Source: Conchocele bisecta
Lineage: Eukaryota; Mollusca; Bivalvia; Lucinida; Thyasiridae
NCBI GenBank assembly: GCA_029237695.1
Contig: CM055266.1
Span: 6,272,064 to 6,336,063 of the forward strand
Reading direction: 5' to 3'
DNA length: 64,000 nt
Numbering within the stretch: the first letter of the stretch is position 1; each line of letters starts with the position of its first letter. Position numbers and translations under genes: made by a program. This document shows, in pieces, positions 22,292-32,428 of the stretch. Below the pieces are notes generated by a model, which saw only the letters and a program-made list of their open reading frames with translations, ran no database searches and was not told where the DNA came from.

Positions 22292-22446
22292 CTGTCCCTC
22301 TTGTTGACTAGATCACATGTTATCTTCTCTATCTGTCTCCGCTCGTCAAAGCCGACGACGGTGGCCGCGATACGGGGGGCGTCAGGGGCGGGGGCCGGCT
22401 GTAGCTGGATGTGGTCGGAACACACCACCTCACTCGTACCGTACAG
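22292..22446 (-). CDS. Exon: FN3 linker with Pro-rich segment
   Basis: Residues 985-1035. It finishes one FN3 module (L-Y-G-T-S-E-V-V-C-S-D) and continues through a proline/alanine linker (Q-P-A-P-A-P-D-A-P-R) to I-A-A-T-V-V-G-F-D. Acceptor CTTTGCAG, donor GTGGGT, phases 0 and 2. Confidence 0.88.
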
Positions 22447-22494
22447 CTGCAAAGGGCAGTTTAAAGGTAATAAACTAGATGTAGGTTAAAGCTC

Positions 22495-22920
22495 AAAATA
22501 ATATGTTTGATAAAGATCGAAGGTCAATGTAATAAGTGTAGTGAAGGTCAGAAGTCAAGAGAATAAGTTTGTCAGAGGTCAAGATAGTAAGTTGCTGGTG
22601 AAGGTTAGAGGCCAAGATAACAAGATTGATAAAGGTTAAATGTTAAGGCGTCAGGCTAGGCAAAGGTCATATATCAAGGCACTTGGCTTGATAATGGTCA
22701 GCATTCAATATATCAAGCTTGATAAATTTCAGAGGTCAACATCTAAGGCTTGATAAATGTCAGAGGTCATGATAACCATCTTGATAAAGGTCAGAAGTCA
22801 CAACAATAAGCGTGATAAAGGTCAGAAGTCAAGATAATAAATTAGGTAAGGATAAGGATCATGGTAATACCCTTGGTAATACCCTTGGTAATACCCTTGG
22901 TAATACCCTTGGTATCAGAA
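22495..22920. repeat. Degenerate about 36-bp tandem repeat plus 12-bp repeat
   Basis: 'gataaaggtcagaagtcaag' variants recur about ten times to 22850. A clean 12-bp unit, GGTAATACCCTT, then repeats four times at 22862-22914. Confidence 0.85.
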
Positions 22921-23062
22921 ATGTACAACTTTCTTACACCACACTTACACCACACCATCGTTGCTGTGTAAATCATCAGATCGGGATCTAAAATACACGG
23001 CTTCTTGGGACTTAGGTAAATACTCAGACAGAATGTTTTGTAATCACAGGGCATGAACTTAC

Positions 23063-23188
23063 ATGAACCTCGACGTAGATGTTGTAGCTGCCCTTCTTGA
23101 TGTGTTTGAACTCGGCCTCACGGGTGTCCGGGTGTACGGGCGAGATACTGGACACCATCTTCTCTGTGTCTGACTCCACACAGCACAC
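23063..23188 (-). CDS. Exon: FN3 module, C-terminal strands
   Basis: Residues 943-984. V-C-C-V-E-S-D-T-E-K, then F-K-H-I-K-K-G-S-Y-N-I-Y-V-E-V-H, whose last part is the FN3 F strand. Acceptor CATGTTACAG, donor GTAAGT, phase 0 at both ends, so skipping it would keep frame. Confidence 0.9.
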
Positions 23189-23267
23189 CTGTAACATGGG
23201 TGAGATTTACTGACCAAGTGCAGTTTAACACATTGAAGTATATGTATACAATACATTTTGTTAATTT

Positions 23268-23372
23268 TTTTTTTATTTCTCTCAAAAAGTATATGTTGTT
23301 ACCACTCATTTGAACCATCTCTTTGAGACGGTTCAAATGAGTGGTAACAATATATACTTTCAAGAAGAAATA
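23268..23372. repeat. Fold-back element, family FB-E
   Basis: 'ttgttaccactcatttgaac' is followed by its complement after a short loop, with 'tttctctcaaaaagtata' arms. Confidence 0.9.
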
Positions 23373-23437
23373 CAAAAAACACAGAAACATTTTCTGAAAA
23401 ATTCATACTTCTGTAATTGTGTCTGGCCTATAATGGG

Positions 23438-23610
23438 TTAACCGTTACACTGCTGAAATAAATTTTGTCGTCTGCTGTTTATTTTTTATTGTTCATTTCT
23501 CTCATCAAAAACATGGTGCTGTCAAACCATGTTTTTTTTTTTTTAGAACAAAGGCAAAATATAAAACAACAGCAGACGACAATTTTCATTCCCAGCCTTC
23601 CAAGGGTTAA
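23438..23610. repeat. Fold-back element, family FB-A (core deleted)
   Basis: TTAACCGTTACACTGC to CCAAGGGTTAA with GTCGTCTGCTGTT. The inner hairpin is replaced by a short poly-T. Confidence 0.8.
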
Positions 23611-23709
23611 AGTGAGGATATTCTATCATGCAAGCTTAACCCATCACATGTTGTGGCTACAAGCTCTAGAACAGACATGCAAGGCAAGAATCACAGATAA
23701 GAAAGTGAC

Positions 23710-23767
23710 CCTGAAGTGTTTGACCTTGACCTCGTCGGTGACGTAAGGGTCGTCCCAGCCAACACGG
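23710..23767 (-). pseudogene. Extra copy of an exon's 3' end and splice donor
   Basis: It reads V-G-W-D-D-P-Y-V-T-D-E-V-K-V-K-H-F-R, differing from the true exon (23862 onward) mainly in E for G. The donor is GTCACT instead of GTCAGT. No acceptor or left half is present, so it is a 58-base exon-end duplicate, 152 bases downstream of the real one. Confidence 0.85.
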
Positions 23768-23861
23768 AATTTAGAGCTTATATAATCAAGCACAGACAGA
23801 CAAGACAAGCACTATAGATGTATCTCAGTTTCACTACGCATTGGGATCCTAAGAAACTGAC

Positions 23862-24041
23862 CCTGAAGTGTTTGACCTTGACCCCGTCGGTGACATAGGG
23901 GTCGTCCCAGCCGATGCGGAGGTTGGAGCTGGTGATGGTTGGTAGGCGCTGGAGACATGGAGTCTTCGTGCCAGGCCACTCAACCACGAGGGGCTCCGAC
24001 GGCTTACTGTTCATCTTCTCAAATGCCGTCAGTGCCTGAAC
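23862..24041 (-). CDS. Exon: end of one FN3 module and start of the next
   Basis: Residues 883-942, exactly 60 codons, phase 0 at both ends. V-Q-A-L-T-A-F ends one module and S-E-P-L-V-V-E-W-P is the linker. L-R-I-G-W-D-D-P-Y-V-T-D-G-V-K-V starts the next with its B-strand Trp. Acceptor CCTACACAG, donor GTCAGT. Confidence 0.92.
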
Positions 24042-24379
24042 CTGTGTAGGATAAGGATAAATACTTTATTCAATTACCCGCCTATTACCCTCTTTAACCC
24101 CTTCACCCCTAAGTAACTGGAATGGATTTTGATATGTTCATTTTGCACCCAATCCAATGGTCATAAAATGATTTTCAGACTAGTCCATTTGTGAAATGGG
24201 GGTGTTTTTGTTCTCAAAAATATGAAAATTACCTGCAAAAAGTGCAGATCCTGATCTGGATCTGGATCTGCATTGTTTGCATAAACCGCTATAGCGGGCT
24301 TTCGGGTTTAAAGGGTTAAATGCACAAGCTTAATTTTGTCTACAGATCTGATGGGCAGACTTGTACCACGTTCACTAAA

Positions 24380-24590
24380 TGTGGCTGCGTTCACTAAATG
24401 TGGCTGCGATTAGAGAAATTGGTAATATGTAAGGAATGTGTGTTCACTCACCATTCCATTAATGAAACACATGTCATGCTTCTAACAAGCAACATAGATC
24501 GTTATCAGACAACAGGAGTGCGCTATTTAATCAGGGGCTACACTGGTCACAAATCCAATAAGTCCCATTTCTCCAGTCACAGCCACAAAT
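24380..24590. repeat. Fold-back element, family FB-H
   Basis: 'gtggctgcgattagagaaat' to 'catttctccagtcacagcc', about 205 bases. Confidence 0.8.
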
Positions 24591-25024
24591 AATGGATTAA
24601 TTTATTGTTTGTAAATCTGATAAACAAGTGTGCAGCACAAATTTATGATTTCAAATGTAAGCTGAATAAATAAATCAATGATTTTGCCACTAGCATATGA
24701 CAATTGTAAATGTAAATGAAGGTTGAAACTATGACATAACATAACATAACATAAAACATAACAATATGACATTGTATAGAAGTTATTTCCCCCGACTATG
24801 ATTATCAATCATGAAATAATCACAATACATAACATAGTAAAATGTATAATATAAAAAAAATTGAGCTTGCTCTCGAAATTTGCACTCAACATTACGCAGT
24901 AGATTGGCACAGACTGTGCTCAGTCAATTACACTTTTTGAGTTTAAGTATGAGAATGAAGCACAGTCTCGACCAATCAAACTTCCTGATTTCAAGTAAGT
25001 ATATATAATCCGGGGTGTATATAC

Positions 25025-25199
25025 CTGAAATGAGTATTCCTGGCACCATTTGCCGTGGGTGAATGTGAAGCTGAGCTGGTCGGCGTTGAGAATCGACTCC
25101 ACAATGCCGTTCACGTACACCTTGTAGCCCGTGATGAGAGCGTCTCCGTACGTGTTTGGTTTGTCCCATTGAATGGCGATGTAACGGAAGTTGCAAGCT
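25025..25199 (-). CDS. Exon: FN3 module (best RIM-BP-like match)
   Basis: Residues 825-882. I-A-I-Q-W-D-K-P (B strand), L-I-T-G-Y-K-V-Y-V-N-G (C strand and turn) and W-C-Q-E-Y-S-F-Q (F strand) make a nearly complete FN3 module in one exon. Acceptor CTCTATATTACAG, donor GTATAT, phases 2 and 0. The acceptor tract lies at the edge of a fold-back element. Confidence 0.92.
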
Positions 25200-25202
25200 C
25201 TG

Positions 25203-25350
25203 TAATATAGAGAATAGTAGGTTAGTGCCGTGAATGGGAAAGAATATCTGGCAAGGCTCAGGAAACGGGATGGGCGAGGCTCTGCCGAGCACATCCCGTT
25301 TCCGAGCCGCACCAGATATTTTTCCTATTCACGGCACTAATCTACTATTC
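25203..25350. repeat. Fold-back element touching a splice acceptor
   Basis: Arms start 'agaatagtaggttagtgccg' and end 'cggcactaatctactattct'; the inner arm is 'cgggatg...catcccg'. Its left end lies about 10 bases from the AG of the exon at 25199. Confidence 0.8.
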
Positions 25351-25719
25351 TATTTATCCTATCAACACCTACTAATCGCTTTAAAATGCAAAAAAAAATA
25401 ATCCCAGCCACCGCACATATTCATACACAGTGATTAGGTCATATTGACAAGATATCAAAAATGTTTCACGGCACCGTGTTTCACGGCACGTACCACTGTG
25501 TTGACGGGATAAAACACAATATTGTTAGGGTATTCCATCGTATTTTCGAATATCGAGAAATGGCACCCGAGTACGTGGGTTTTTAGTTGAAGAAGATGCA
25601 GTGACACGCCTGTAAGTTGGACACAGGTCCTCATACAGTGACACCCCTGTAAAGTAGACACCCTGGGAGAAAGAGAGGTTCCATGGTAATTCAGGCATAT
25701 GAACGTTCCTAGACATTTG

Positions 25720-26010
25720 CAGAGCTCCAGATAAGTTGTGTATCTAAAGAGTTTTATACCCTCGTATTTAAAATTCAATGCATATTTTACGTTTACAAAT
25801 ATATTATTGATTAAATAGGAAACAGATGATAAAAAATAAAATAAATTTAAAAATTCACTGTTTTCTTTTGCAGCTCAACAAAGTAAATTTTCAACTTTAT
25901 TACAGTATTTTCCCTACACAATTTGAAAATCAATGCATATTTTCACATTGCTGTGAGTATTTTGTACTCCCACTTTTGATAATCAATGCATATTCTGCTA
26001 AAATAAGTGC
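25720..26010. repeat. Fold-back element, family FB-D, right end lost
   Basis: It starts CAGAGCTCCAGATAAG and shares 'cacttttgataatcaatgca' with the copy at 1257, but the closing terminus is missing. Confidence 0.65.
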
Positions 26011-26149
26011 GTAAAATATGCCAATATGTACAGAAATATATATAGAAATCAACACAATTTTTGGAGACAAATTACAGAGAACACAGCAAAATGTAATTTA
26101 TGTTTGATGGTGTCCAGTTTATACGTTCCGCTCTAATATGCCTCATCAA

Positions 26150-26400
26150 GTGAATGGGTTTAACATTCTATCAACAGCTAAGGTGATATAGGGACGGGAC
26201 CACAATTTAAAGTCTCATCAGAGTCTGATAGGGATGGGACCACAGTTTAAAGTCTCATCGGAGTCTGAATAAATACAAACGGAAAGTCAATGGGATTAAC
26301 GTCCTAGCAACAGCTAAGGTCATATAGAGCTGGGAACACAGTTTAAAGTCTCTTCTGATAGACCAGTGGGATGAAATAAGTATTTTTCACGTCCCCATTC
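26150..26400 (-). repeat. SINE-1 fragments, duplicated tail
   Basis: 'aatgggtttaacattctatc' and 'aatgggattaacgtcctagc' are two tail copies, each followed by 'gggaccacagtttaaagtct'-type sequence. The tRNA-like head is absent. Confidence 0.6.
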
Positions 26401-26524
26401 CTCTGAATAAATACCTAAATGAACGGCATGATTTCAGAACTTAAACGTCTATCATAGTCTCAACTGGCAATTTAACAGACACTAATTATAATATTCTGGT
26501 ATTCCGACATGCTCAATATACACA

Positions 26525-26739
26525 TACAGTGGAACCTCGCTAAACCGGACACCCTGGGAGGTCCCCAGGGTGTCCGGTTTAGCGAGGTTTCACTGTACAT
26601 CAGGCATTTGATTATTCAGAGCCATAGTTGTGTGCTATGCGATCACGAACAGGCATTATCACACGAGATAAATGGCCAAGAAACCTATCAAAATTATGAT
26701 CACATGTTTCTTGTTGTCCCGTATCGAGGTTCCACTGTA
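26525..26739 (-). mobile_element. Pogo/Tigger-like MITE abutting a splice donor
   Basis: TACAGTGGAACCTCG termini face each other with TA at both ends. The left part forms a tight hairpin around CTGGGAGGTCCCCAG. The rest aligns on the complement with 62659-62849 ('gatcgcatagcacacaac'). TA targets and CAGTGGAACCTC ends are typical of pogo/Tigger-derived MITEs. Confidence 0.8.
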
Positions 26740-26744
26740 CTGAC

Positions 26745-26923
26745 CGGAGACTGAGACAGGGTCCATCTGGCGGCGCGGACGTCTGGACGGTCATCTGCTT
26801 GGACCGCTCCTTGATCTGACCGTCCCCGTCAAGGGCCAGTAAGCGGACAAAGTGGGTGGTCCCGGGCAGGCACTTGTTGATGACGCAGTTACTGTCCTTC
26901 TCAGATAATCGCACTTCACGTTC
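26745..26923 (-). CDS. Exon: FN3 module, C-terminal strands
   Basis: Residues 765-823. C-L-P-G-T-T-H-F-V-R-L-L-A-L-D is the FN3 E-F signature, and S-A-P-P-D-G-P starts the next linker. Acceptor ATCTGTTACAG, donor GTCAGT; the TA of a MITE occupies intron positions +6 and +7. Phases 0 and 2. Confidence 0.9.
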
Positions 26924-26939
26924 CTGTAACAGATGGTGA

Positions 26940-27215
26940 CAAATGAGACACGTCATGTGATTTTGTTACTTTTGAACATCTGCGTAACTTTATGAAATAC
27001 GTTTAATACAAAATTTACATTATTTTCCGTAAATGGTGTCAAAAGATGACAACATTTTCACAGTGCATGCGGAATATAACTCTGAAAATCTTGTCAAAAT
27101 CTTGTCATTGCAATGGCATAACAACCCTATCACCAGAAAATCGCTAAACTTTACACTTTATTTTTGAAAAATATTGTCAATTTTGTAAACGTATTTAATG
27201 AAATTACGCAGATGC
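26940..27215. repeat. Fold-back element, family FB-G
   Basis: 'gtcatgtgattttgttac', 'gaacatctgcgtaactttat' and their complements at 'tgaaattacgcagatg'. Copies at 52660 and 61622. Confidence 0.75.
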
Positions 27216-27254
27216 CCTGCCCTGACTTTTTCTACTGACCGTGGGAAAAATAAT

Positions 27255-27455
27255 TTGAAAGTGAAAGGGTTTAACGTCCCACCAACAGCTGAGGTCAAGT
27301 AGAGATGGGACCACAGTTTCAAGTCTCATCCGACAGACCAGTGGGATGGAAATACTATGAAAGTATTTGTTGATGCCCTAGGCGAGATTTGAACCCACAA
27401 CCTCCGGATTGGAAGTCAGGTGTTCTAACCCCTCGGCCACAACACATCCCTACTG
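27255..27455 (-). repeat. SINE-1 with clear tRNA-derived head
   Basis: On the minus strand the head reads GTTGTGGCCGAGGGGTTAG (A-box region), then a tRNA-like arm, then GTGGGTTCAAATCTC (B box). The body is 'catcccactggtctgtcgg' and the tail 'gggacgttaaacccttt'. This is the best preserved Pol III promoter-like copy. It is not a functional tRNA because the acceptor stem is not closed. Confidence 0.85.
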
Positions 27456-27951
27456 ACCATGGGAACTCTCTTGGTTGGCTACCACATTTCCAAACCTGAT
27501 CTAAATGGATCGCCAGCTGACAAAAGGTACCTTATGACATCTGAAACAAGTCTAAATCCCGATTCATCTGCAAAGTAACAGTACAAGTATGGGCTAAATG
27601 CTCTGCTGATGGCAGCATAGTGACTCATGTGACTGAATGGTGAACATATTTCTTATAGGCAGCCTGTTCATGATACTCATTATTGGCTTGAGGACAATTC
27701 ATATTTTTTTTACTAAACGCAATGACATAACAACAGAAAATTGCTAAACCCAGAGCCAGATTATTGGCCAACCATGGCACAGAGGATTGAACTAAACCCC
27801 ATTCCGCCATTAGTCAGGTCCAACTGGCCCAGCTATGCTACAGGTATTAAAACTGTAATAACACAACCATAGCAGTACCCACAGTATTGGCCAGTTGTAC
27901 TGGAGGGAAGTTCAATCACCTGTAGGTCAACAAAGTCATTTGATTTACAGT
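27456..27951. other. Intron sequence, little recognised
   Basis: Weak FB-H-like pieces ('ccattccgccattagtcagg' near 27800). No exon is seen. Confidence 0.4.
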
Positions 27952-28162
27952 TTAACCCTTACAATGATGAATTAAATTTTGTCGTCTGCTGTTCATGGAT
28001 TATTTTCAGATTTTTTTAAAGAAAACATGTTTTGACAGTGTATGAGAATCGTCTCCAAGGAGACGATTCTCATGCTCTGTCAAAATATGGTTTTCCTAAG
28101 GAATAAATAAGACAAATATGAAATAAACAGACAATTTTCGGTTCCCACCTTTTAAGGGTTAA
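27952..28162. repeat. Fold-back element, family FB-A (GTCTCC core)
   Basis: TTAACCCTTACAATG to AAGGGTTAA. The core hairpin is GAATCGTCTCCAAGGAGACG rather than the common GAATCATTTCCA form. Confidence 0.9.
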
Positions 28163-28232
28163 AGTAACTGATGGTAAAAAGTTATATAATCTCGAACGCA
28201 AGTGTAGTTGCCCAACCTTTCCTCCCACTTAC

Positions 28233-28500
28233 CGCTGGTTGTGCTACGCTACTCCATTGTATTTTGTAACAGCCCACGCCGTCCGTCTCCAGGAAGTTAC
28301 CCCAGTCAAGGTGGATCGACGTCTCCGTGACCTTAATGACCTTGACTGGAATGTCATGGTCATCAGCGAAGGTCAGTTCATCTAGAGCCTCACCCTCACG
28401 TGGCGAGTTCAGCGAGGTATTTATTGAGAGCGTGTTGGATTTGCCCGAGTCGTGATATTCTGGGTTGGCACTCAGGGCCACGAGATTCACCTTGTAGTAC
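28233..28500 (-). CDS. Exon: FN3 boundary exon
   Basis: Residues 676-764. Y-Y-K-V-N-L-V-A-L-S-A finishes one FN3 module, an acidic linker follows (E-G-E-A-L-D-E-L), then I-H-L-D-W-G-N-F-L-E-T-D-G-V-G-C-Y-K-I-Q-W begins the next. Acceptor TTTACATTTCACAG, donor GTAAGT, phases 2 and 0. Confidence 0.92.
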
Positions 28501-28514
28501 CTGTGAAATGTAAA

Positions 28515-28632
28515 TGATCGAGGTCACAAACAAGCAAGATGTTCAAGGTCACAAACATGTAAATGTTCAAGGTCACAAACATGTAAATATGCAAGGTCAC
28601 CAAAATGTAAATAGTGTTCAGGGTCACAATAT
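28515..28632. repeat. Short tandem repeat, about 25-bp unit
   Basis: 'aaggtcacaaacatgtaaat' recurs four times with drift. Confidence 0.8.
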
Positions 28633-28634
28633 TT

Positions 28635-28818
28635 ATCAATGACGATCAGTGTAGATTCAGATCAGCCTGTGCATCCGCACAATTTGATCAGGATCTGCAC
28701 TGTTCGCTATTCCATGAATGAAATACCAGTCATGCTTCTAAAAAGCAATATAGAACGTTATCTAATATCACTGGTCACAAATTCCAATAAGTCCCATTTC
28801 TCCAGTCACAGTGACTGA
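28635..28818. repeat. Fold-back element, family FB-H, left part lost
   Basis: 'gtgtagattcagatcagcct', 'gatcaggatctgcactgttc' and the end 'catttctccagtcacagtga' are present. Confidence 0.7.
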
Positions 28819-28937
28819 ATAATAAATGAGAGACATGGCGACAAGACAGACTCAAATTTTCACAAGGCAGACTGCAATTTTCGACAACATTGAACATAAG
28901 TCACAACCCCACCACTTTAGTGATAATTATGCCTAAC

Positions 28938-29017
28938 CTGTTTGGTCTACAGGGCACGACGGCCTTTCTGTGTGTGTTGTTCAACTCGTTACCCGCCTTC
29001 TTGTCATTCAGGAACAC
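28938..29017 (-). CDS. Short exon: FN3 module, middle strands
   Basis: Residues 649-674: V-F-L-N-D-K-K-A-G-N-E-L then V-V-P-C-R-P-N. With its neighbours it completes G-Y-Q-V-F-L-N-D, an FN3 C strand. Acceptor CATGTCCAG, donor GTTAGG (weak). Phases 0 and 2. Confidence 0.88.
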
Positions 29018-29129
29018 CTGGACATGGCAAACATGAATAGATATAGAATACATGTCTACATATAGAATACATGTCTACATATATACATGTCTACATATAC
29101 ATATATCATACTGCATATAGATAAATATC

Positions 29130-29245
29130 AGAAGCTAAGGTCATTTCAGGAAGAGATAACGGGGTCGCATCCCATATTTCACCTGTTGTGATGGGGAGAA
29201 AATCAAATACCAAAATCAGAATTAAATTTTTACAGAAAATAAATA
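29130..29245 (-). repeat. SINE-2 fragment
   Basis: 'gctaaggtcatttcaggaag' and 'aaaatcagaattaaattttt' match the tail half of SINE-2 in reverse. Confidence 0.5.
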
Positions 29246-29515
29246 AAGCCCTGAAATTAGAATAATAGTGTTTAAGAAGCCACGTGCTACAAAATGTTTC
29301 ATGAATGGAAAAACTTGTAATGTGGGCCAAGTACACACTGCATAATATGCTATAATTAAGCACGACACATTATGATAAAATTATTACCGAGCCTGTAACT
29401 GGTGTAAACTCTGATCTACGCAGAGGCTCGGTGCATAAATTGTGCACGACTCATTTCATGAATCTCACATCAACAGAAATCTTGTTTCAGATCCTCCATT
29501 TATTGATTCGCGTAC

Positions 29516-29711
29516 CTGATATCCACGAACCCTGACACCTCCATACAGTCGCGGCTCACCCCACTCTATGACAAACTCCTCAGGGCTTGAAGACTTAAGA
29601 AAAATCTCAGGCGGGTCGGGCGGCCCGGGCACCATGATCTGGATCGTCTGGGGCTGTTGGGGCAGGCTCTCGGTGAAGTAGGATGGCTCCATGCTCAGGT
29701 CATAGATACTC
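29516..29711 (-). CDS. Exon: FN3 module start with Pro-rich linker
   Basis: Residues 584-648. A linker with S-L-P-Q-Q-P-Q-T-I-Q and V-P-G-P-P-D-P-P-E precedes F-V-I-E-W-G-E-P-R-L-Y-G-G-V-R-V-R-G-Y-Q. Acceptor CGCCATTGTAG, donor GTACGC, phases 2 and 0. Confidence 0.92.
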
Positions 29712-29836
29712 CTACAATGGCGTGTCTTGACAATGTAACCAAACATATATTGGGTGGTGACTGGCGAAATGGAGATTATGACTGCAGTCTGTAGATACAG
29801 GTTGCAGATGAGGGCTTTCAGAACATAAGGTCTCAC

Positions 29837-30618
29837 GGGACAGTGGGCAGCTAGCTTTAAAAAGGGGGTGGACGATTTTCTATATACTTCACTACCGACC
29901 CTGTAAGTTACACCAGTGTGTCCAGAAAAATAGGTTTATGAATATTTCTTGACTTTGGGAGGCTTGACTAGGAGTATTTCATAATTCTACGAAACTGAAT
30001 GTTAGCTCCGGTTGATTTTGACATCTTTGAAAATGGTGCATGCTATGCTGTCTCGCCGGTACGGTTTCGCGTCAGAATTTAAGGTATTTTTCGGGCATTT
30101 GTAGCGAAAATTTGAGGTGGTTATGACCCCGCTTTGAAATCATTTTCAGAAAATGGTGTGGTGTTACAAGTGATAGAACAAGACATAACAAAGTATCTGT
30201 GCCTCATATTTTCCTGAAAACAATTCCGACAAATTCAGTTGTGTTGAAATTTCTGGCCAAAAATAGGTGGGTGGGGTAACTTTGTAAAAAATGAATTGAA
30301 CACATGTGATGCGGTTACTGCATTTTTATTGTGGCGTGCGATTTGTACTTCATTTGCGAGTATTTTTCAATACTTGTCGCAAGAGCCTCCTTAAATGATT
30401 GTGAGAGGCGGTGAGCCGCCGCCCTCAGAAAAGCAGTCAATTTTGGCTATTTTCAACCGTCCCGTGATCAAAAATGTCATAAGCCCAATTTCTCCAGTAA
30501 CGGGTTTTGGAATCAACAAACATGAATAGGATGAAATATAAGGAAAATTAAACAAATAAATGTGGCATCTCGGCACACAAAAGCTCCGGTGTAGCAGATT
30601 GGAAAAACCCCGACTTCT
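29837..30618. other. Intron sequence, nothing recognised
   Basis: No exon or repeat family identified beyond a partial FB-H end ('ccaatttctccagtaacgg' near 30484). Confidence 0.45.
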
Positions 30619-30862
30619 GGGGCCCGTTTCACTAAACTTCCTACGACTAAAATGTTCGTAAGTGCAAAATTATGATAGTCTGTAAATTTCACATTAACAC
30701 AGTTTTCTTGCAAATAATTGTTGGATTTACATTTATTGAGCATAGGCTGCATATGCAGCCTATGCTCAATAAATGTAAATCCATCAATTCAAATTTGCAG
30801 ACGATTCTAAATTTGCGCTTATGAACATTTTAGTCGTAAGAAGTTTAGTGAAACGGCCCCCT
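30619..30862. repeat. Fold-back element, family FB-C
   Basis: GGGGCCCGTTTCACTAAAC to GTGAAACGGCCCC with the full central palindrome. Confidence 0.92.
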
Positions 30863-31137
30863 GAACCAGACATACAGTCCAAACACTTTATGCATCGCGG
30901 CTCTACCGAGACCAGAATCATACAAATATACTATCAATGGAATATGTTTAAATTTTTTGGCTAATTTTCCTTTCGACAATTTCAAGTACAAGTACAAGTA
31001 CAAATGTACATGTAGTAGCTTTATATTTGTATATAAAGATTAATTTTGCATTGGTATAAACATATTTTATTAAATGAAAGTTGTACATCAATTTTAGATA
31101 GATCAACAGTATATGAGAACTGGAATGAAAGATAAGA

Positions 31138-31330
31138 CGAGCCATGCCATTTTGTATCTAAGAAGATTTATTTACAGACTTTGATATGTTCTGTAAATGA
31201 CATCAAAAGTTGGCAAATGTTCACATCAAATGCGGAATTCTATTCCATATTTGCTCTGAACATTCCGTCAACTTTTTTCAGAAAATATCGTGAATTTTGA
31301 GATATTGCATATCTTCTTAGGTACAAAATC
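31138..31330. repeat. Fold-back element, FB-G relative
   Basis: 'gtatctaagaagatttattt' pairs with 'gatattgcatatcttcttag', and 'gcggaattctattcc' sits centrally as in FB-G. Confidence 0.65.
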
Positions 31331-31377
31331 AATTGAATTCGCTATGTAGAATAAATGTACCCTACTATACCACTCAC

Positions 31378-31594
31378 TTGAGCCTGGTGACAGGAATTGA
31401 GCACTTGTCAAACTCCGGGCCGACGTATTTTGTCTGGACGACACGGTCATCGTGAGAGTACCATATGACGTTGAACTGCTTCAGTAGCGTCTGGTCGCTG
31501 CCTTGGCTCGTCCACTGCACTTTGAGGTCCCCGAACGTCTGATTATCGCGATCCTCGTTGTGAGTGAAAAATGAATCCAGGGAACCTATATAAC
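31378..31594 (-). CDS. Exon with two in-frame acceptors: atypical FN3 module
   Basis: Residues 512-582 in the long form. L-K-V-Q-W-T-S-Q-G-S-D and F-N-V-I-W-Y-S-H-D-D give an FN3-like sandwich without a clear E-F signature. Two acceptors nine bases apart (AG at 31596-31595 and 31587-31586) keep the frame, adding or omitting Y-I-G. The donor is GTGAGT. Confidence 0.85.
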
Positions 31595-31754
31595 CTACAA
31601 GGGACGAGATGGTCATGTGATTATCTTGTTGATAAATATGTGGCTGGGAAACGAGGCATATGGCAATTGTGACCGGTCTGGTTCCTGATCTGCTAACACA
31701 ATTCAGCAATCGGACTACAGTTTATATTGTCTGTTAGAAACTTAATTATTACAG

Positions 31755-32304
31755 TACTGACTACTGTCTGTTCCACGCGTTGCTGCCGACGAACATTTGG
31801 CCATTAAACACATTAAATCTAAAAAATATTTAAAAGTAAAGTACTTTTTCATCAATAACAAAAAAGTCACCCTCCGCAAAAAAAAGTTTTTGATGAAATT
31901 CCATCAAATATCTTATTGCGAAAAATGAATTTCCTATGGGAATTTAACATGGGGAGTCAATTTCCAAAACTTTTTGTTTTTTTGAATATTGACCCCGAAA
32001 CCTGGCGAGATAGCTTGAAAATGATGTAACTAAGAAAACAAAAGTTAGATTTTGAAAATCGGTCCACAAATAAAAAAAATATTTTAAAAACATTTTTAGC
32101 CCCCATGTTAAATTCCCATAGGAAAATATTTTTTTCGCAATAAAATCAATATTTGATGGAATTTTATCAACAAATGTTTTTTGGGGAGGGGGACTTTTTT
32201 GTTATTGATAAAAAAGTACTTTGTAATACTTTTAAATATTTTTTAGATTTAATGTGTTTAATAGCCAAAAGTTTGTCGGCAGCAAAACGTGGAACAGACA
32301 GTAG
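31755..32304. repeat. Long fold-back element, family FB-P
   Basis: 'ctactgtctgttccacg' opens it and its complement closes it, about 550 bases. The arms run through 'cattaaatctaaaaaatatt'. Same family as 50756-51342. Confidence 0.88.
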
Positions 32305-32428
32305 TGAGGCAATAATGAATATCCATGAATAAAATATTTATTTACAGCTACCTATTTGTATGTTTCTTTGACTCGAGAAGTCATGCTAATGGCATTTGCA
32401 ACCAGTGTGTATTACAAAGTGTCCTCAC

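Noticed and set aside
27381..27455. Functional tRNA gene
   Set aside because: A and B boxes are present but the acceptor stem is not closed, and the sequence continues into a SINE body and tail.
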